Below are positions 25,312 through 33,582 of a DNA stretch of 64,000 nucleotides, piece after piece (position 1 is the stretch's first letter; every line of letters begins with the position of its first letter). The stretch is from CAIZGX01 sp044239865 (GTDB lineage Bacteria > Bacteroidota > Bacteroidia > Flavobacteriales_D > Sanyastnellaceae). The notes under the pieces are model-generated. The model searched no databases. It was not told the origin of the DNA and saw only the letters and a program-made list of their open reading frames with translations. Made by a program: the position numbers and the translations under genes. The stretch lies in the NCBI GenBank assembly GCA_044239865.1, contig JBIIAO010000002.1, positions 496,001 to 560,000 on the forward strand. The letters run 5' to 3'.

Positions 25312-26436
25312 TTATAATTCAATGGCCATTCCCTCTGTCAACTCTGAGTAACCCGTCGTGATTAGCTTATCGCCTATACTCAAACCGCCTGTCACTTCAG
25401 CGTTACCAGCGTATACCTGTCCTATGGTTACTGCTCTCCTGCGAGCCGTAAGGACTCCGTTTTCATTTACTGCAACATATACGAATTGCAAATTATTTTC
25501 ATTTTGAATGATGTTCAGCGGAGCTAAAATTGCTGCTGCATTCTCATAATCTACAATCTTCATTATGCTAACCATATTCGGGCGAAGCAATTCGTTTGAA
25601 CCTGTTAAAATAGCTTCAGCCGTGAAGGTGCGCGTCATCGGGCTAATGAATTTCGCCGTGAAAGAAATACTTCCATTTACCTCTATGTTCACGTCGGGGA
25701 AGAAGAGGACAACCTTATTTCCTTTCTTCACTTTGTTCGCATACGATTCAGCTACTTCCGATTTTACTTTAAGTGAATTAAGATTCACGATTCTAAAGCA
25801 AGGATCAGGATTTTGCGCTGTTGCAAATTGGCCAACTCGCGCTCCCACGTGATCCACAACCCCGTTAATCGGAGCTTTTACTTTCGTAAGTTCTATTTGT
25901 GCTTGAATAGCAAGAATTTGTTTCGTTAACGCGTCAACTTGCGTTTTTGATTGAAGGTATTGTACCTCACTTCCGATTTTCTGATCCCACAACCTTTGTT
26001 GTCTTTGGAAAACATCTTGAGCCAATTCCAATTGTGGTTGAATTGCGGCAATCTGAGCGGCATACGCACTGTTGTCTGTTTCAGCCAAAAGCTGACCCAC
26101 TTGAACAGCATCTCCTTCACTCACATAAATTTTTGTTACCAATCCTGGAATTTGCGGCGCAACAACAATGTTGTTTTCTGCATCTACCGTTCCTTGAATT
26201 TCCACGCAGTGTTTGAACGGGGCAGCCACCACGTCGGTGGTCATGATCTTACGCGCTTTCACCGCATTTGTAATGCCCAACTCTTGCTCCAAGGCTGAAA
26301 TTTTTCCATCAAGTTCAGAACGCTTTGCTTTCAAGTCGTTCAATTCTGCGCTCTTGTCTTTCGATCCGCAAGAGGCCAATAACACAGCAGCTAAAACAAA
26401 TGATGCTGCGATTTTAGAGATATACATGGGTTTCAT
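25312..26436 (-). CDS. RND periplasmic adaptor (membrane fusion protein), lipoprotein
   Basis: A 374-aa HlyD/AcrA-type adaptor. The N-terminus is a lipoprotein signal with lipobox LLASC (Cys about 23). An N-terminal coiled-coil segment follows, then a lipoyl half-motif around VSEGDAVQVGQLLAETD, an alpha-hairpin (about 125-165) and a second lipoyl half (VKAPINGVVDHVGARVGQF). It joins the RND permease to the TolC channel. It lies 11 bp upstream of the permease gene and 12 bp after the outer membrane gene. Confidence 0.92.
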   Translation of the reverse strand: MKPMYISKIAASFVLAAVLLASCGSKDKSAELNDLKAKRSELDGKISALEQELGITNAVKARKIMTTDVVAAPFKHCVEIQGTVDAENNIVVAPQIPGLVTKIYVSEGDAVQVGQLLAETDNSAYAAQIAAIQPQLELAQDVFQRQQRLWDQKIGSEVQYLQSKTQVDALTKQILAIQAQIELTKVKAPINGVVDHVGARVGQFATAQNPDPCFRIVNLNSLKVKSEVAESYANKVKKGNKVVLFFPDVNIEVNGSISFTAKFISPMTRTFTAEAILTGSNELLRPNMVSIMKIVDYENAAAILAPLNIIQNENNLQFVYVAVNENGVLTARRRAVTIGQVYAGNAEVTGGLSIGDKLITTGYSELTEGMAIEL

Positions 26437-26448
26437 TTTTTCTTATGA

Positions 26449-27792
26449 TTATAATGCGTTCAACGATTTTGAAAGTCTGGTTTGTGCGTTCATTAAACTC
26501 AAACGCGCTTGTATTAATGATACTTCCGCTTGTAACAACTGTGAAGTCTGACGCGACAATTCGAAGCTGGAAGAAGTTCCTTGGTCGAATTTGATTTGTG
26601 TTTTATTCAAGATGCTTGAAGCCAAAGCGTAAGATTGCGTGGCAAGATCTACGTTCTGCGTTGCGTTCATGTACTCTGCCATTCCCACTTGATATTCCAA
26701 TTTCGCAGCATTGTTTGAAAACGCTAAGGTCTCTTCTATCCGCTTAACTTCGATTTCTGCTTTCTGAATACTCTTCATTTTGCCACCACCTGAAAGAATA
26801 GGAATATTCATAGAAAGTCCCCACAATTGCGTTGGATACCACGGCTCATTTCCATCAAAAAAATTGAACTCTTGACGTTGTGCTTGACGCTGCAGACTGT
26901 AAAAGGCCGCTAGGTTCGGAAGCAAACCTGCTTGTTCGTTCTTCACACTTAATTTTTGAAGTGCTAAGCCATCTTTAATAATCTGATTGTCGATTAAGTT
27001 TTCGGCATTGAAGGGCGATTGCACCAATTGCGCGTTGAACGATTCTAAAATCGTTGCGCTGTTATCTGCCAATGTAATTTCCTCATCGACATTCATTCCA
27101 ATCGTGAACTTCAACAACGTCTTCGCAATAAGCGCTTGGGTCTGTGCTACGCGAATGCGCGCTTCCAATTCATTCAACGAAAGCGACAATTGCTCAACAT
27201 CTTGCGTCTCTAGGAAACCTTCTTTCTTCAAGGCTTTGGTGTGCTCCAATGATTCCGATAACAAGTCGCGCGAAGCCGTTAAAAGCGCAATGCTTTCCTG
27301 CGCAATAACAGCGAGGTGATACGCTTCTTCGGTAGCGCGTTTTACTTCGATTTCACTTTTAATGATGTTCTTGTTTTGCAAAGCAGCGTAGGCCTTCGAA
27401 GCTTGAAGTCCCACTAACCAAGACCCGTCGAACAACAATTGAGAAGCGTTAATACCCGCAGTTAATGTTTGCGGAACACCGAATTGCACTGGTACATTTT
27501 GTCCAGGCATTCCGAAGAAATCACCGGGCAAAATACTTGTCGGACGGTCAATGAAATTCTGATACTGAATGCTTCCGCTTATTTGTGGAAGACCAATGGC
27601 AAGGAGTTCTTCGGTTCGAAGTTTGGCAAATTGCGCATCGAAGTTTTTCGATTTCACTTGGAACGCATTCTGCACTGCATACTCTTTCGCAGCAGCCAAC
27701 GTGAGCGCATGCTGGGCGTTTCCGAAAGAAACAAAACCAAACGCTACTGCCAACAGGACGCTTATTTTTTTGTTTATGTTAAATTGTATCAT
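26449..27792 (-). CDS. TolC family outer membrane efflux protein
   Basis: A 447-aa TolC-like channel with a signal peptide (about 1-26) and two OEP repeats rich in long helices. Typical segments are TLAAAKEYAVQNAFQVK near the start and QARLSLMNAQTRLSKSLNAL at the end. It forms the outer-membrane exit duct of the tripartite pump encoded by the two downstream genes. Confidence 0.92.
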   Translation of the reverse strand: MIQFNINKKISVLLAVAFGFVSFGNAQHALTLAAAKEYAVQNAFQVKSKNFDAQFAKLRTEELLAIGLPQISGSIQYQNFIDRPTSILPGDFFGMPGQNVPVQFGVPQTLTAGINASQLLFDGSWLVGLQASKAYAALQNKNIIKSEIEVKRATEEAYHLAVIAQESIALLTASRDLLSESLEHTKALKKEGFLETQDVEQLSLSLNELEARIRVAQTQALIAKTLLKFTIGMNVDEEITLADNSATILESFNAQLVQSPFNAENLIDNQIIKDGLALQKLSVKNEQAGLLPNLAAFYSLQRQAQRQEFNFFDGNEPWYPTQLWGLSMNIPILSGGGKMKSIQKAEIEVKRIEETLAFSNNAAKLEYQVGMAEYMNATQNVDLATQSYALASSILNKTQIKFDQGTSSSFELSRQTSQLLQAEVSLIQARLSLMNAQTRLSKSLNAL

Positions 27793-27800
27793 GAATTGAA

Positions 27801-28445
27801 TTATTGCTTTTTAGTTTTTTTTTTCTTGGTTGAAGTGGCCGAATTCAGAATGTTTTTATTCAGCAACTCTATTCCCTTTGCTGTAGCCATGCCATGAATG
27901 TGGTAAGAAAACCATTCCATATACACGTCGCTCACCTTATACTCTTTACTTGGAAATAAATTCTGATCGAACATCACTTCCATTCTTCCCACATACAACT
28001 TCGCTAAGACATTCGGATTAATTTCCTTTCTGTACAATCCGTCTTTTTGTCCTTTCACAATGTTCTCGAATACACACTTGTAAATAATCTCCTGACGTGA
28101 CGCGAGCATTTTCTGATGCACCTTCGGATGAAATTTTTCCATGTCGTAAGCCACAGACGGATGAATGTTTTGCAACATTTCCAGCACCCAACGCTTTATT
28201 TCTAAACTTTCGTCAATGGAATTTAAACCTCTGCTGCAAATTTCTTCGATCTGATTTTTCTCTGCTGTACTGAAAAGAACCACTGCATTCTCCAACAAAT
28301 CTTCTTTGTCTTTCACGTGCGCATACAGGGTCTTCTTTGAGATACAGAGCTTTTTTGCAATGTCATCCATTGTAAGGCTCTTAATCCCAAACTGCAAAAA
28401 CAATTGAAGTGTTTCCGAGAGAATATGTTGTTTCTTGATTTCCAA
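27801..28445 (-). CDS. TetR/AcrR family transcriptional regulator
   Basis: A 214-aa regulator with the TetR DNA-binding helix-turn-helix at about 5-50 (ILSETLQLFLQFG, TMDDIAKKLCISKKTLYAHV) and a helical ligand domain. The C-terminus is unusually basic (TSTKKKKTKKQ). It heads the efflux operon and probably represses it and itself. No ATG precedes the HTH in frame; TTG 28445 (reads M-E-I-K-K-Q-H) is chosen because a -7 box ends 7 nt upstream. The longer frame upstream is hairpin-array sequence. Confidence 0.85.
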   Translation of the reverse strand: MEIKKQHILSETLQLFLQFGIKSLTMDDIAKKLCISKKTLYAHVKDKEDLLENAVVLFSTAEKNQIEEICSRGLNSIDESLEIKRWVLEMLQNIHPSVAYDMEKFHPKVHQKMLASRQEIIYKCVFENIVKGQKDGLYRKEINPNVLAKLYVGRMEVMFDQNLFPSKEYKVSDVYMEWFSYHIHGMATAKGIELLNKNILNSATSTKKKKTKKQ

Positions 28446-28452
28446 AGCGGCG

Positions 28453-28460
28453 CAAAGATA
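28453..28460 (-). promoter_or_regulatory. -7 box TATCTTTG for the tetR-efflux operon
   Basis: The minus strand reads TATCTTTG, an exact TAnnTTTG match, 7 nt before the proposed TTG start. It is the probable autoregulated promoter of the pump operon; about 50 bp separate it from the hairpin array. Confidence 0.6.
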
Positions 28461-28508
28461 AACACAAATTCGACATTGGAAACGAAAAGTGGGGAAAATG
28501 TTTCCTTT

Positions 28509-28846
28509 ACACACTTTGTGTGATGACCGCGGAGCGGATGACACCGAAGGTGATGACCCTGCGGGATGACCGCGGAGCGGATGACACCGAAGGTGATGAC
28601 CCTGCGGGATGACCGCGGAGCGGATGACACCGAAGGTGATGACCCTGCGGGATGACCGCGGAGCGGATGACACTGCGTGATGACCGTTCCGGATGACACT
28701 GCGTGATGACGCTCCGCGAAGCGGTCATCGAACATAGTTCGTCATCGATTGTAAATCGTCATCCTTCGAAGAAGGTCATCACCTCCGGTGTCATCGCAAC
28801 TACGTTGCGTCATCACAACGTGTTGTGTCATCCAGCTTCGCTGGTA
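28509..28846. repeat. Bipartite GTCATC/GATGAC hairpin array with 43-bp super-repeat
   Basis: The largest array. The left part uses GATGAC linkers with a three-hairpin block (CGCGGAGCG, ACCGAAGGT, CCTGCGG) repeated with an exact 43-bp period from 28522, 28565 and 28608, partial from 28651. The 25-nt inversion core is at 28705-28729 (opposite orientation to that at 21041). The right half has GTCATC linkers with hairpins CGAACATAGTTCG, CGATTGTAAATCG, CCTTCGAAGAAGG, ACCTCCGGT, CGCAACTACGTTGCG, ACAACGTGTTGT and CCAGCTTCGCTGG. It fills the gap between the TonB-receptor stop and the tetR promoter. Confidence 0.9.
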
Positions 28847-28850
28847 AAGA

Positions 28851-31259
28851 TTATTTAACGCGTTTGAACTCATCAACTTGAGAAGCCTTCTTCTCCTTCA
28901 ACTTCTGATTACCAATCTTCCATGTAAGATTGATACGCGCAGTGCGGGATTCCCAAAGGCCGCTAGCATCCATGTAGAGACCAGCGTATTCAGAGATGCC
29001 TCTCCAACGCATGGTGCGAAGAATGTCGCCGTAGGCAAGGCGAAGAACGAGTTTTTCGCTTAAGAAAGTTTTCTGAAACGCAACATCTAAACCGCCCATA
29101 GGTTTGTTGCGGAAGGTGCCGCCCCACACGCTTGGACCGTTGAAGAATCCAGAGAGTTCGAACGATGTTGTCTTGTTAAATTTGAAGGTGTTTTGCATGA
29201 AGATGTTGTACGATGTAGCGCGAAGGTCAATGGTGTTGCCGTCTTCAAAGGTTGCGCGGTTGTGAATGTTGTAAACGCCCATGTTCACATAACCGTCCCA
29301 CCACTTCGCAATGGGAACCGGACTGCCTATGTTGAAAGTAATGTTTTCGCGATAACCCAAGTTGCGCGTTTGAATGAAAGAGCGAGAGAACTCTGTGGTA
29401 TCTGTAATCTCGGTGAAAAATCCGTTGGTCTTGCTGTAACCGATGGAACTGGTGATCATGTAAAACAAAGTGTGACTCAACTCGAAAGCATCCGTGTATT
29501 GCGGTTGAAGGAAGGCGTTACCGCGTGAGTATGAAAGTTCGTCGAGACGAGATTCAAATGGATTCAACGACTGATAACTTGGTCTATCAATTCTGCGACT
29601 GTACGTTAAGTTGAAGGTGCTGGTTTCTTTGTGATCGAAGGTAATGGCCGCGCTTGGAAAAAAATTCGTGTACAAGCGATCGACTTTCGAAAGTGGTTGC
29701 GGAGTTAGTGCGAATAATTCTCCGTTGCTCTTCGTGTTTTCCGCACGCACTCCCACTTGCCAACCAAATTTTTTGTACTTCCCAGAAGCATTAGCGTAGG
29801 CTGCAAGCACGCGTTCCTTGTATTCGAAAGAATTTGTAAGATTAGAATCTACTTCAAGGTCATTTCCAACTACATTAAAAAAATCTAATTTGTTGTTCGT
29901 ATTCACCTGCGTGCCTTTCACCCCGGCTTCCCACTTGATTTTCTTCCAATTGAAACTGTAATCGGCGCGAACCACGGCAATGTCAATTTGCGTTGCTGTG
30001 TTGTTCTGGTAATTTCTTTCGTGCAACAAAATGCCATTTGAACCGACGTATCTGTTGGGTTGAAAATTCTTATTGTCAATATCGTAAATCCCGTAATTCG
30101 CATCTACTGTAAATTCTTTGTCGTTCTCTCCTTTCCACTGGTAGTTGATATTACCACCGTAGTTGTTGCGGAATCCGTTGTTATCGGAAATAGCTTCCAA
30201 GGTACTGTCAATCCCAGCGCCTGGCATTACACTGCCTATTGGAGTAGAGCCGTGGCTGTTCCACAAACTGTTGGCAAGGTTCGTATTCACTGAAATGCCT
30301 ATGGTGTTTTTATCGTTGATGGAAATGTCAATTCCCGCCTTTCCGTAATGCGATTTGTCTTTGTTGTAGGTATACGCTTTCTGGTCGAAGAAAATATCGT
30401 TCTGTTCTTTGTAGAAACGCTGGTATCCCCAATCCTCCGTAAATGCATTGCCGTAAGTCGCATACACATTGGTCTTTCCCTTTCTTCTGTTGTAGGTGAA
30501 AGAGCCGTTTGTCTTTCCGTAAACCTGATTTCCGTATCCCAAACCGAATGTCGCGTTCTGTCCGTAGTTGCTGTTCTTCTTCATTACAATGTTCAAAATA
30601 CCCGCAGTACCGGCTGCATCGAAGCGTGCAGAAGGATTCGTGATGATCTCAATTTTTTCAATGGATGAAGAAGGAGTGCTTTTCAAAAAGTCAGACAACT
30701 GCGAACCTTGAAGCGGAGAAATTCTTCCGTCGATGTACACCGTAATTCCCGACTTCCCTTTTACAGAAATGTTGTTGTTGTTATCAATAACTACACCTGG
30801 CGCGCGACGCAACAATTCCAAAGCATTCAGTCCAACCGCATTCGCAGTTCCTTCCACATTGAAAATGGTTTTATCTGCTTGCACTTGCACAAGCGGTTTC
30901 TTCGCCACGAATTCCATTTCAGACGTTACTGCTGAAGTGCGCATGAGCTCAATGCTTCCAAGATTTAGATTTCCAACCGCACTAATTTTCTTCCACATCG
31001 GTTTGAAACCAATGATGTTGAAATACACCAACACTGAATCGGCACTTTCAACTTCCAAACTAAAAACACCGCTGTTATCCGAAGCCGTCGCCTTCAAGAC
31101 AAGACTGTCCTTCACCGCATGAATACTCACGCTTACAAAAGCTAAGTTCTCTGTCTTTCCATCGTCAATACCCATTACCACACCTGAAACGGTTGTTGTT
31201 TGAGCGAATGAAATTAGGGTGAAGAGGATGAAGGAAAATGTGAGGAGAAGATTTTTCAT
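28851..31259 (-). CDS. TonB-linked outer membrane beta-barrel receptor
   Basis: An 802-aa protein with signal peptide (MKNLLLTFSFILFTLISFAQ), a carboxypeptidase-regulatory-like domain (about 22-105), a plug-like domain (about 125-220, with GLNALELLRRAPGVVI and GKSGITVYIDGR), then a large outer-membrane barrel of the OMP_b-brl_3 type. Such receptors differ from classic SusC by lacking a SusD partner; the ligand is unknown. The ATG at 31259 follows a -7 box by 4 nt. In-frame codons upstream are hairpin array and are excluded. Confidence 0.88.
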   Translation of the reverse strand: MKNLLLTFSFILFTLISFAQTTTVSGVVMGIDDGKTENLAFVSVSIHAVKDSLVLKATASDNSGVFSLEVESADSVLVYFNIIGFKPMWKKISAVGNLNLGSIELMRTSAVTSEMEFVAKKPLVQVQADKTIFNVEGTANAVGLNALELLRRAPGVVIDNNNNISVKGKSGITVYIDGRISPLQGSQLSDFLKSTPSSSIEKIEIITNPSARFDAAGTAGILNIVMKKNSNYGQNATFGLGYGNQVYGKTNGSFTYNRRKGKTNVYATYGNAFTEDWGYQRFYKEQNDIFFDQKAYTYNKDKSHYGKAGIDISINDKNTIGISVNTNLANSLWNSHGSTPIGSVMPGAGIDSTLEAISDNNGFRNNYGGNINYQWKGENDKEFTVDANYGIYDIDNKNFQPNRYVGSNGILLHERNYQNNTATQIDIAVVRADYSFNWKKIKWEAGVKGTQVNTNNKLDFFNVVGNDLEVDSNLTNSFEYKERVLAAYANASGKYKKFGWQVGVRAENTKSNGELFALTPQPLSKVDRLYTNFFPSAAITFDHKETSTFNLTYSRRIDRPSYQSLNPFESRLDELSYSRGNAFLQPQYTDAFELSHTLFYMITSSIGYSKTNGFFTEITDTTEFSRSFIQTRNLGYRENITFNIGSPVPIAKWWDGYVNMGVYNIHNRATFEDGNTIDLRATSYNIFMQNTFKFNKTTSFELSGFFNGPSVWGGTFRNKPMGGLDVAFQKTFLSEKLVLRLAYGDILRTMRWRGISEYAGLYMDASGLWESRTARINLTWKIGNQKLKEKKASQVDEFKRVK

Positions 31260-31263
31260 GGGG

Positions 31264-31271
31264 CGAAGATA
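31264..31271 (-). promoter_or_regulatory. -7 box TATCTTCG between hairpin array and TonB-receptor start
   Basis: The minus strand reads TATCTTCG, then 4 nt, then ATG. The hairpin ACACGAAGTGT of the array ends almost at the box, so the array occupies the -33 region. Confidence 0.55.
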
Positions 31272-31513
31272 ATACACACTTCGTGTGATGACGGCGAAGC
31301 CGATGACACCGAAGGTGATGACCGCGGAGCGGATGACGCAACAGGGTTGCGATGACCAGCGAAGCTGGATGACAATCTGCGATTGATGACGATTTAAAAT
31401 CGATGACGAACAAGTTCGATGACCGCTTCGCGGAGCGTCATCCGGAACGGTCATCACAACGTGTCATCCTTCGAAGAAGGTCATCACAACGTGTTGTGTC
31501 ATCTTTCGGAGAA
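31272..31513. repeat. Bipartite GTCATC/GATGAC hairpin array reaching into pyrC
   Basis: Left half (GATGAC): ACACTTCGTGT, GGCGAAGCC, CACCGAAGGTG, CCGCGGAGCGG, GCAACAGGGTTGC, CCAGCGAAGCTGG, CAATCTGCGATTG, CGATTTAAAATCG and CGAACAAGTTCG. Inversion core at 31418-31442. Right half (GTCATC): CCGGAACGG, CCTTCGAAGAAGG, ACAACGTGTTGT and CTTTCGGAGAAAG. The last hairpin lies inside the 3' end of pyrC: the codons for its final Thr-Phe-Ser-Glu-Arg and the TGA stop (within GATGAC) are array sequence. Confidence 0.88.
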
Positions 31514-32836
31514 AGTAAGCGCCTCAGCGCTTCTAGCACCCGTAAGTTTCCCATTCTCAAAAACCAACTTCCCATTGCACCAGGTTGAAACGATGGTGCT
31601 GGAAAACGTGTGTCCTTCGAACGGAGACCATCCGCATTTGTACAAGAGGTTTTCTTTGGTGACTGTGTAAGGTGCATTTAGATTGACCAACACAACGTCG
31701 GCGCTGTAGCCTTCGCGAATGTAGCCGCGTCCAGTAATTTGAAAGAGGTTGGCAACAGCGTGAGAGGCCTTTTCAACTATTTTTTCTAGGGTGAAAACAC
31801 CTTGTTTGTGTAAGTCAATGAGCGCTTGTAAACTGTGTTGAACAAGAGGTCCGCCGCTTGGGGCTTTCAAGTATTCTTGCTCTTTTTCTTCAATGGTATG
31901 CGGCGCGTGATCGGTGGCAATGACGTCGATTCGTCCATCGTTTACAGCCTCCCGAATGTTCATTCGGTCGTTGAACGATTTCACTGCCGGATTCCATTTG
32001 ATATAGTTTCCTTTCGTAGCATAATCTTCTTCTGTAAACCACAAATGATGAATACACGCTTCTGCTGTAATGCGCTTTTCCTTCATCGGAATGGCATTTG
32101 TAAACAACTCCAATTCCTTTGCGGTGCTGATGTGAAGAATGTGCAATCGCGCATCGTGCTTTTTCGCCAATTCAACAGCCATAGAGCTTGAGGCGTAGCA
32201 TCCTTCTGCGTTGCGAATTACAGGATGATCAGAAGGAGTCAATGTCCTTCCTGTTGCTTGCAACGCTTCTAAATTTCTTCTAATAACACCGTCGTCTTCG
32301 CAATGCGTGGCGATAAGCGTTTTCACTTTAGAAAAAATAATCTCCAAGGCTTCGCGCTTTTCAACCAATAAATTTCCAGTGGAAGATCCCATGAATATTT
32401 TTACTCCACAGACTTCCTTCGGATTCACATGCGCCAACACATCTGCATTCTCGGGAGTGGCTCCCATGAAGAAGTTGTAGTTCACCGTTGAAACTTCTGC
32501 AGCCCGTTTGAACTTTTGTTCCAACAATTCCAAAGTGGTTGCACTCGGACTGGTGTTCGGCATCTCCATGTAAGAGGTTACTCCACCCGCAGCTGCTGCT
32601 GCAGACTCTGTTGTAAGGTCGCCTTTGTGCGTCAATCCCGGTTCTCTGAAGTGAACCTGGTCGTCAATCAATCCCGGGAACAAATGCTTTCCTGTTCCAT
32701 CTACGATTGAATCTGCATTGTTGTAATCAATTGTTCCAACCGGCAACACGTGTGCGATTTTCGAACCGTTGATCCATACGTCGCTGACGGTCTGTTTTCC
32801 TTCGTTAACAACCGTGACATTTTTAATGACTTGCAT
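31499..32836 (-). CDS. pyrC: Dihydroorotase
   Basis: A 445-aa class I dihydroorotase/amidohydrolase. The metal-binding start DQVHFREPG, GGVTSYMEMPNTSPS, a carbamylated-Lys region GVKIFMGSSTGN, later metal His residues (ATHCEDD, LHILHIST) and DVIATDHAPHTIEEK match the family. It closes carbamoyl aspartate to dihydroorotate in pyrimidine synthesis. It lies 5 nt after a glycosyltransferase gene. Its last five codons and stop are built by the hairpin array, so the C-terminus is array-derived. Confidence 0.92.
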   Translation of the reverse strand: MQVIKNVTVVNEGKQTVSDVWINGSKIAHVLPVGTIDYNNADSIVDGTGKHLFPGLIDDQVHFREPGLTHKGDLTTESAAAAAGGVTSYMEMPNTSPSATTLELLEQKFKRAAEVSTVNYNFFMGATPENADVLAHVNPKEVCGVKIFMGSSTGNLLVEKREALEIIFSKVKTLIATHCEDDGVIRRNLEALQATGRTLTPSDHPVIRNAEGCYASSSMAVELAKKHDARLHILHISTAKELELFTNAIPMKEKRITAEACIHHLWFTEEDYATKGNYIKWNPAVKSFNDRMNIREAVNDGRIDVIATDHAPHTIEEKEQEYLKAPSGGPLVQHSLQALIDLHKQGVFTLEKIVEKASHAVANLFQITGRGYIREGYSADVVLVNLNAPYTVTKENLLYKCGWSPFEGHTFSSTIVSTWCNGKLVFENGKLTGARSAEALTFSER

Positions 32837-32841
32837 AGTGC

Positions 32842-33546
32842 TTATAATTTTTGAAAGCGCATTTTCAGTACTCCGAAAAATGCTTCGTGAAAAATATTCA
32901 AACTCATTTTGCTCGTTCCCTTCACACGATCGGCGAAGAGAATAGGAACTTCCGCTATTTTAAAACCAAGGCGCTTCGCCTTGTATTTCATTTCAATTTG
33001 AAACGCGTAACCGATGAATTGGATGCCGTCTAAATTCATTTTGGAAAGGACATCGCGGTGGTAACAAACGAATCCGCCAGTGCTGTCTTTCACGCCCAGT
33101 CCTAAAATTAAATTGACATAAATACTTCCACCTTTGCTAATGACTCTGCGGTGCCAAGGCCAATCGACAGTTCCTCCGCCTTTCACATAACGAGAACCCA
33201 CAGCTACGCCGTGATTCTTTTCGCAGGCTTCTAATAATCTTGGAAGATCTTTCGGATTGTGTGAAAAATCGCAATCCATTTCGAAGATGTATTCGTAATT
33301 GTTCGCCAATGCCCATTTGAATCCGGCAATGTAAGCGGTACCCAAGCCAAGCTTTCCGCTTCGCTCGAGGATGTGCAATCTCCCGGAAAATTCGGTTTGC
33401 TTTTCCTTCACCAACAGGGCCGTGCCATCGGGAGAACCGTCGTCTACCACAAGCAAATGAAACCCTTCAGGCTGATCGAGGACCGCGTGAATCATTTCAA
33501 CAATGTTCTCGCGTTCGTTATAGGTGGGAATAATTACCAGTTTCAT
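32842..33546 (-). CDS. Polyprenol monophosphomannose synthase-like GT2
   Basis: A 234-aa soluble family 2 glycosyltransferase resembling dolichol/polyprenol-phosphate mannose synthase. It has VIIPTYNERENI, VVDDGSPDGT, EMDCDFSHNP (acidic metal/sugar motif), GSRYVKGG and a late DRVKGTSKMS. It transfers a sugar from GDP-mannose or UDP-glucose to a lipid phosphate carrier. Unlike long DPM fusions it has no C-terminal membrane domain. The gene directly precedes pyrC (5-nt gap), a grouping common in Bacteroidota. Confidence 0.9.
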   Translation of the reverse strand: MKLVIIPTYNERENIVEMIHAVLDQPEGFHLLVVDDGSPDGTALLVKEKQTEFSGRLHILERSGKLGLGTAYIAGFKWALANNYEYIFEMDCDFSHNPKDLPRLLEACEKNHGVAVGSRYVKGGGTVDWPWHRRVISKGGSIYVNLILGLGVKDSTGGFVCYHRDVLSKMNLDGIQFIGYAFQIEMKYKAKRLGFKIAEVPILFADRVKGTSKMSLNIFHEAFFGVLKMRFQKL

Positions 33547-33554
33547 TTGCACCG

Positions 33555-33562
33555 CGAAAATA
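33555..33562 (-). promoter_or_regulatory. -7-like box TATTTTCG upstream of the GT2-pyrC pair
   Basis: The minus strand reads TATTTTCG 8 nt before the ATG at 33546, in the 36-bp gap after the AlgX-like gene. Confidence 0.35.
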
Positions 33563-33582
33563 CAACAGGCGCTAGGCAAATT

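Noticed and set aside
28313..28735. Proteins encoded across the hairpin arrays (peptides rich in VIRSAVI or SSAPRSS)
   Set aside because: They are translations of GTCATC/GATGAC arrays in one frame; the same nonsense peptides recur at every array (also 21569-21883, 31419-31670, 62512-62739), and they extend real genes only at the 5' end.
28509..28846. CRISPR array
   Set aside because: The constant part is only 6 nt, the variable parts are 7-15 nt and self-complementary, and no cas genes are in the window.
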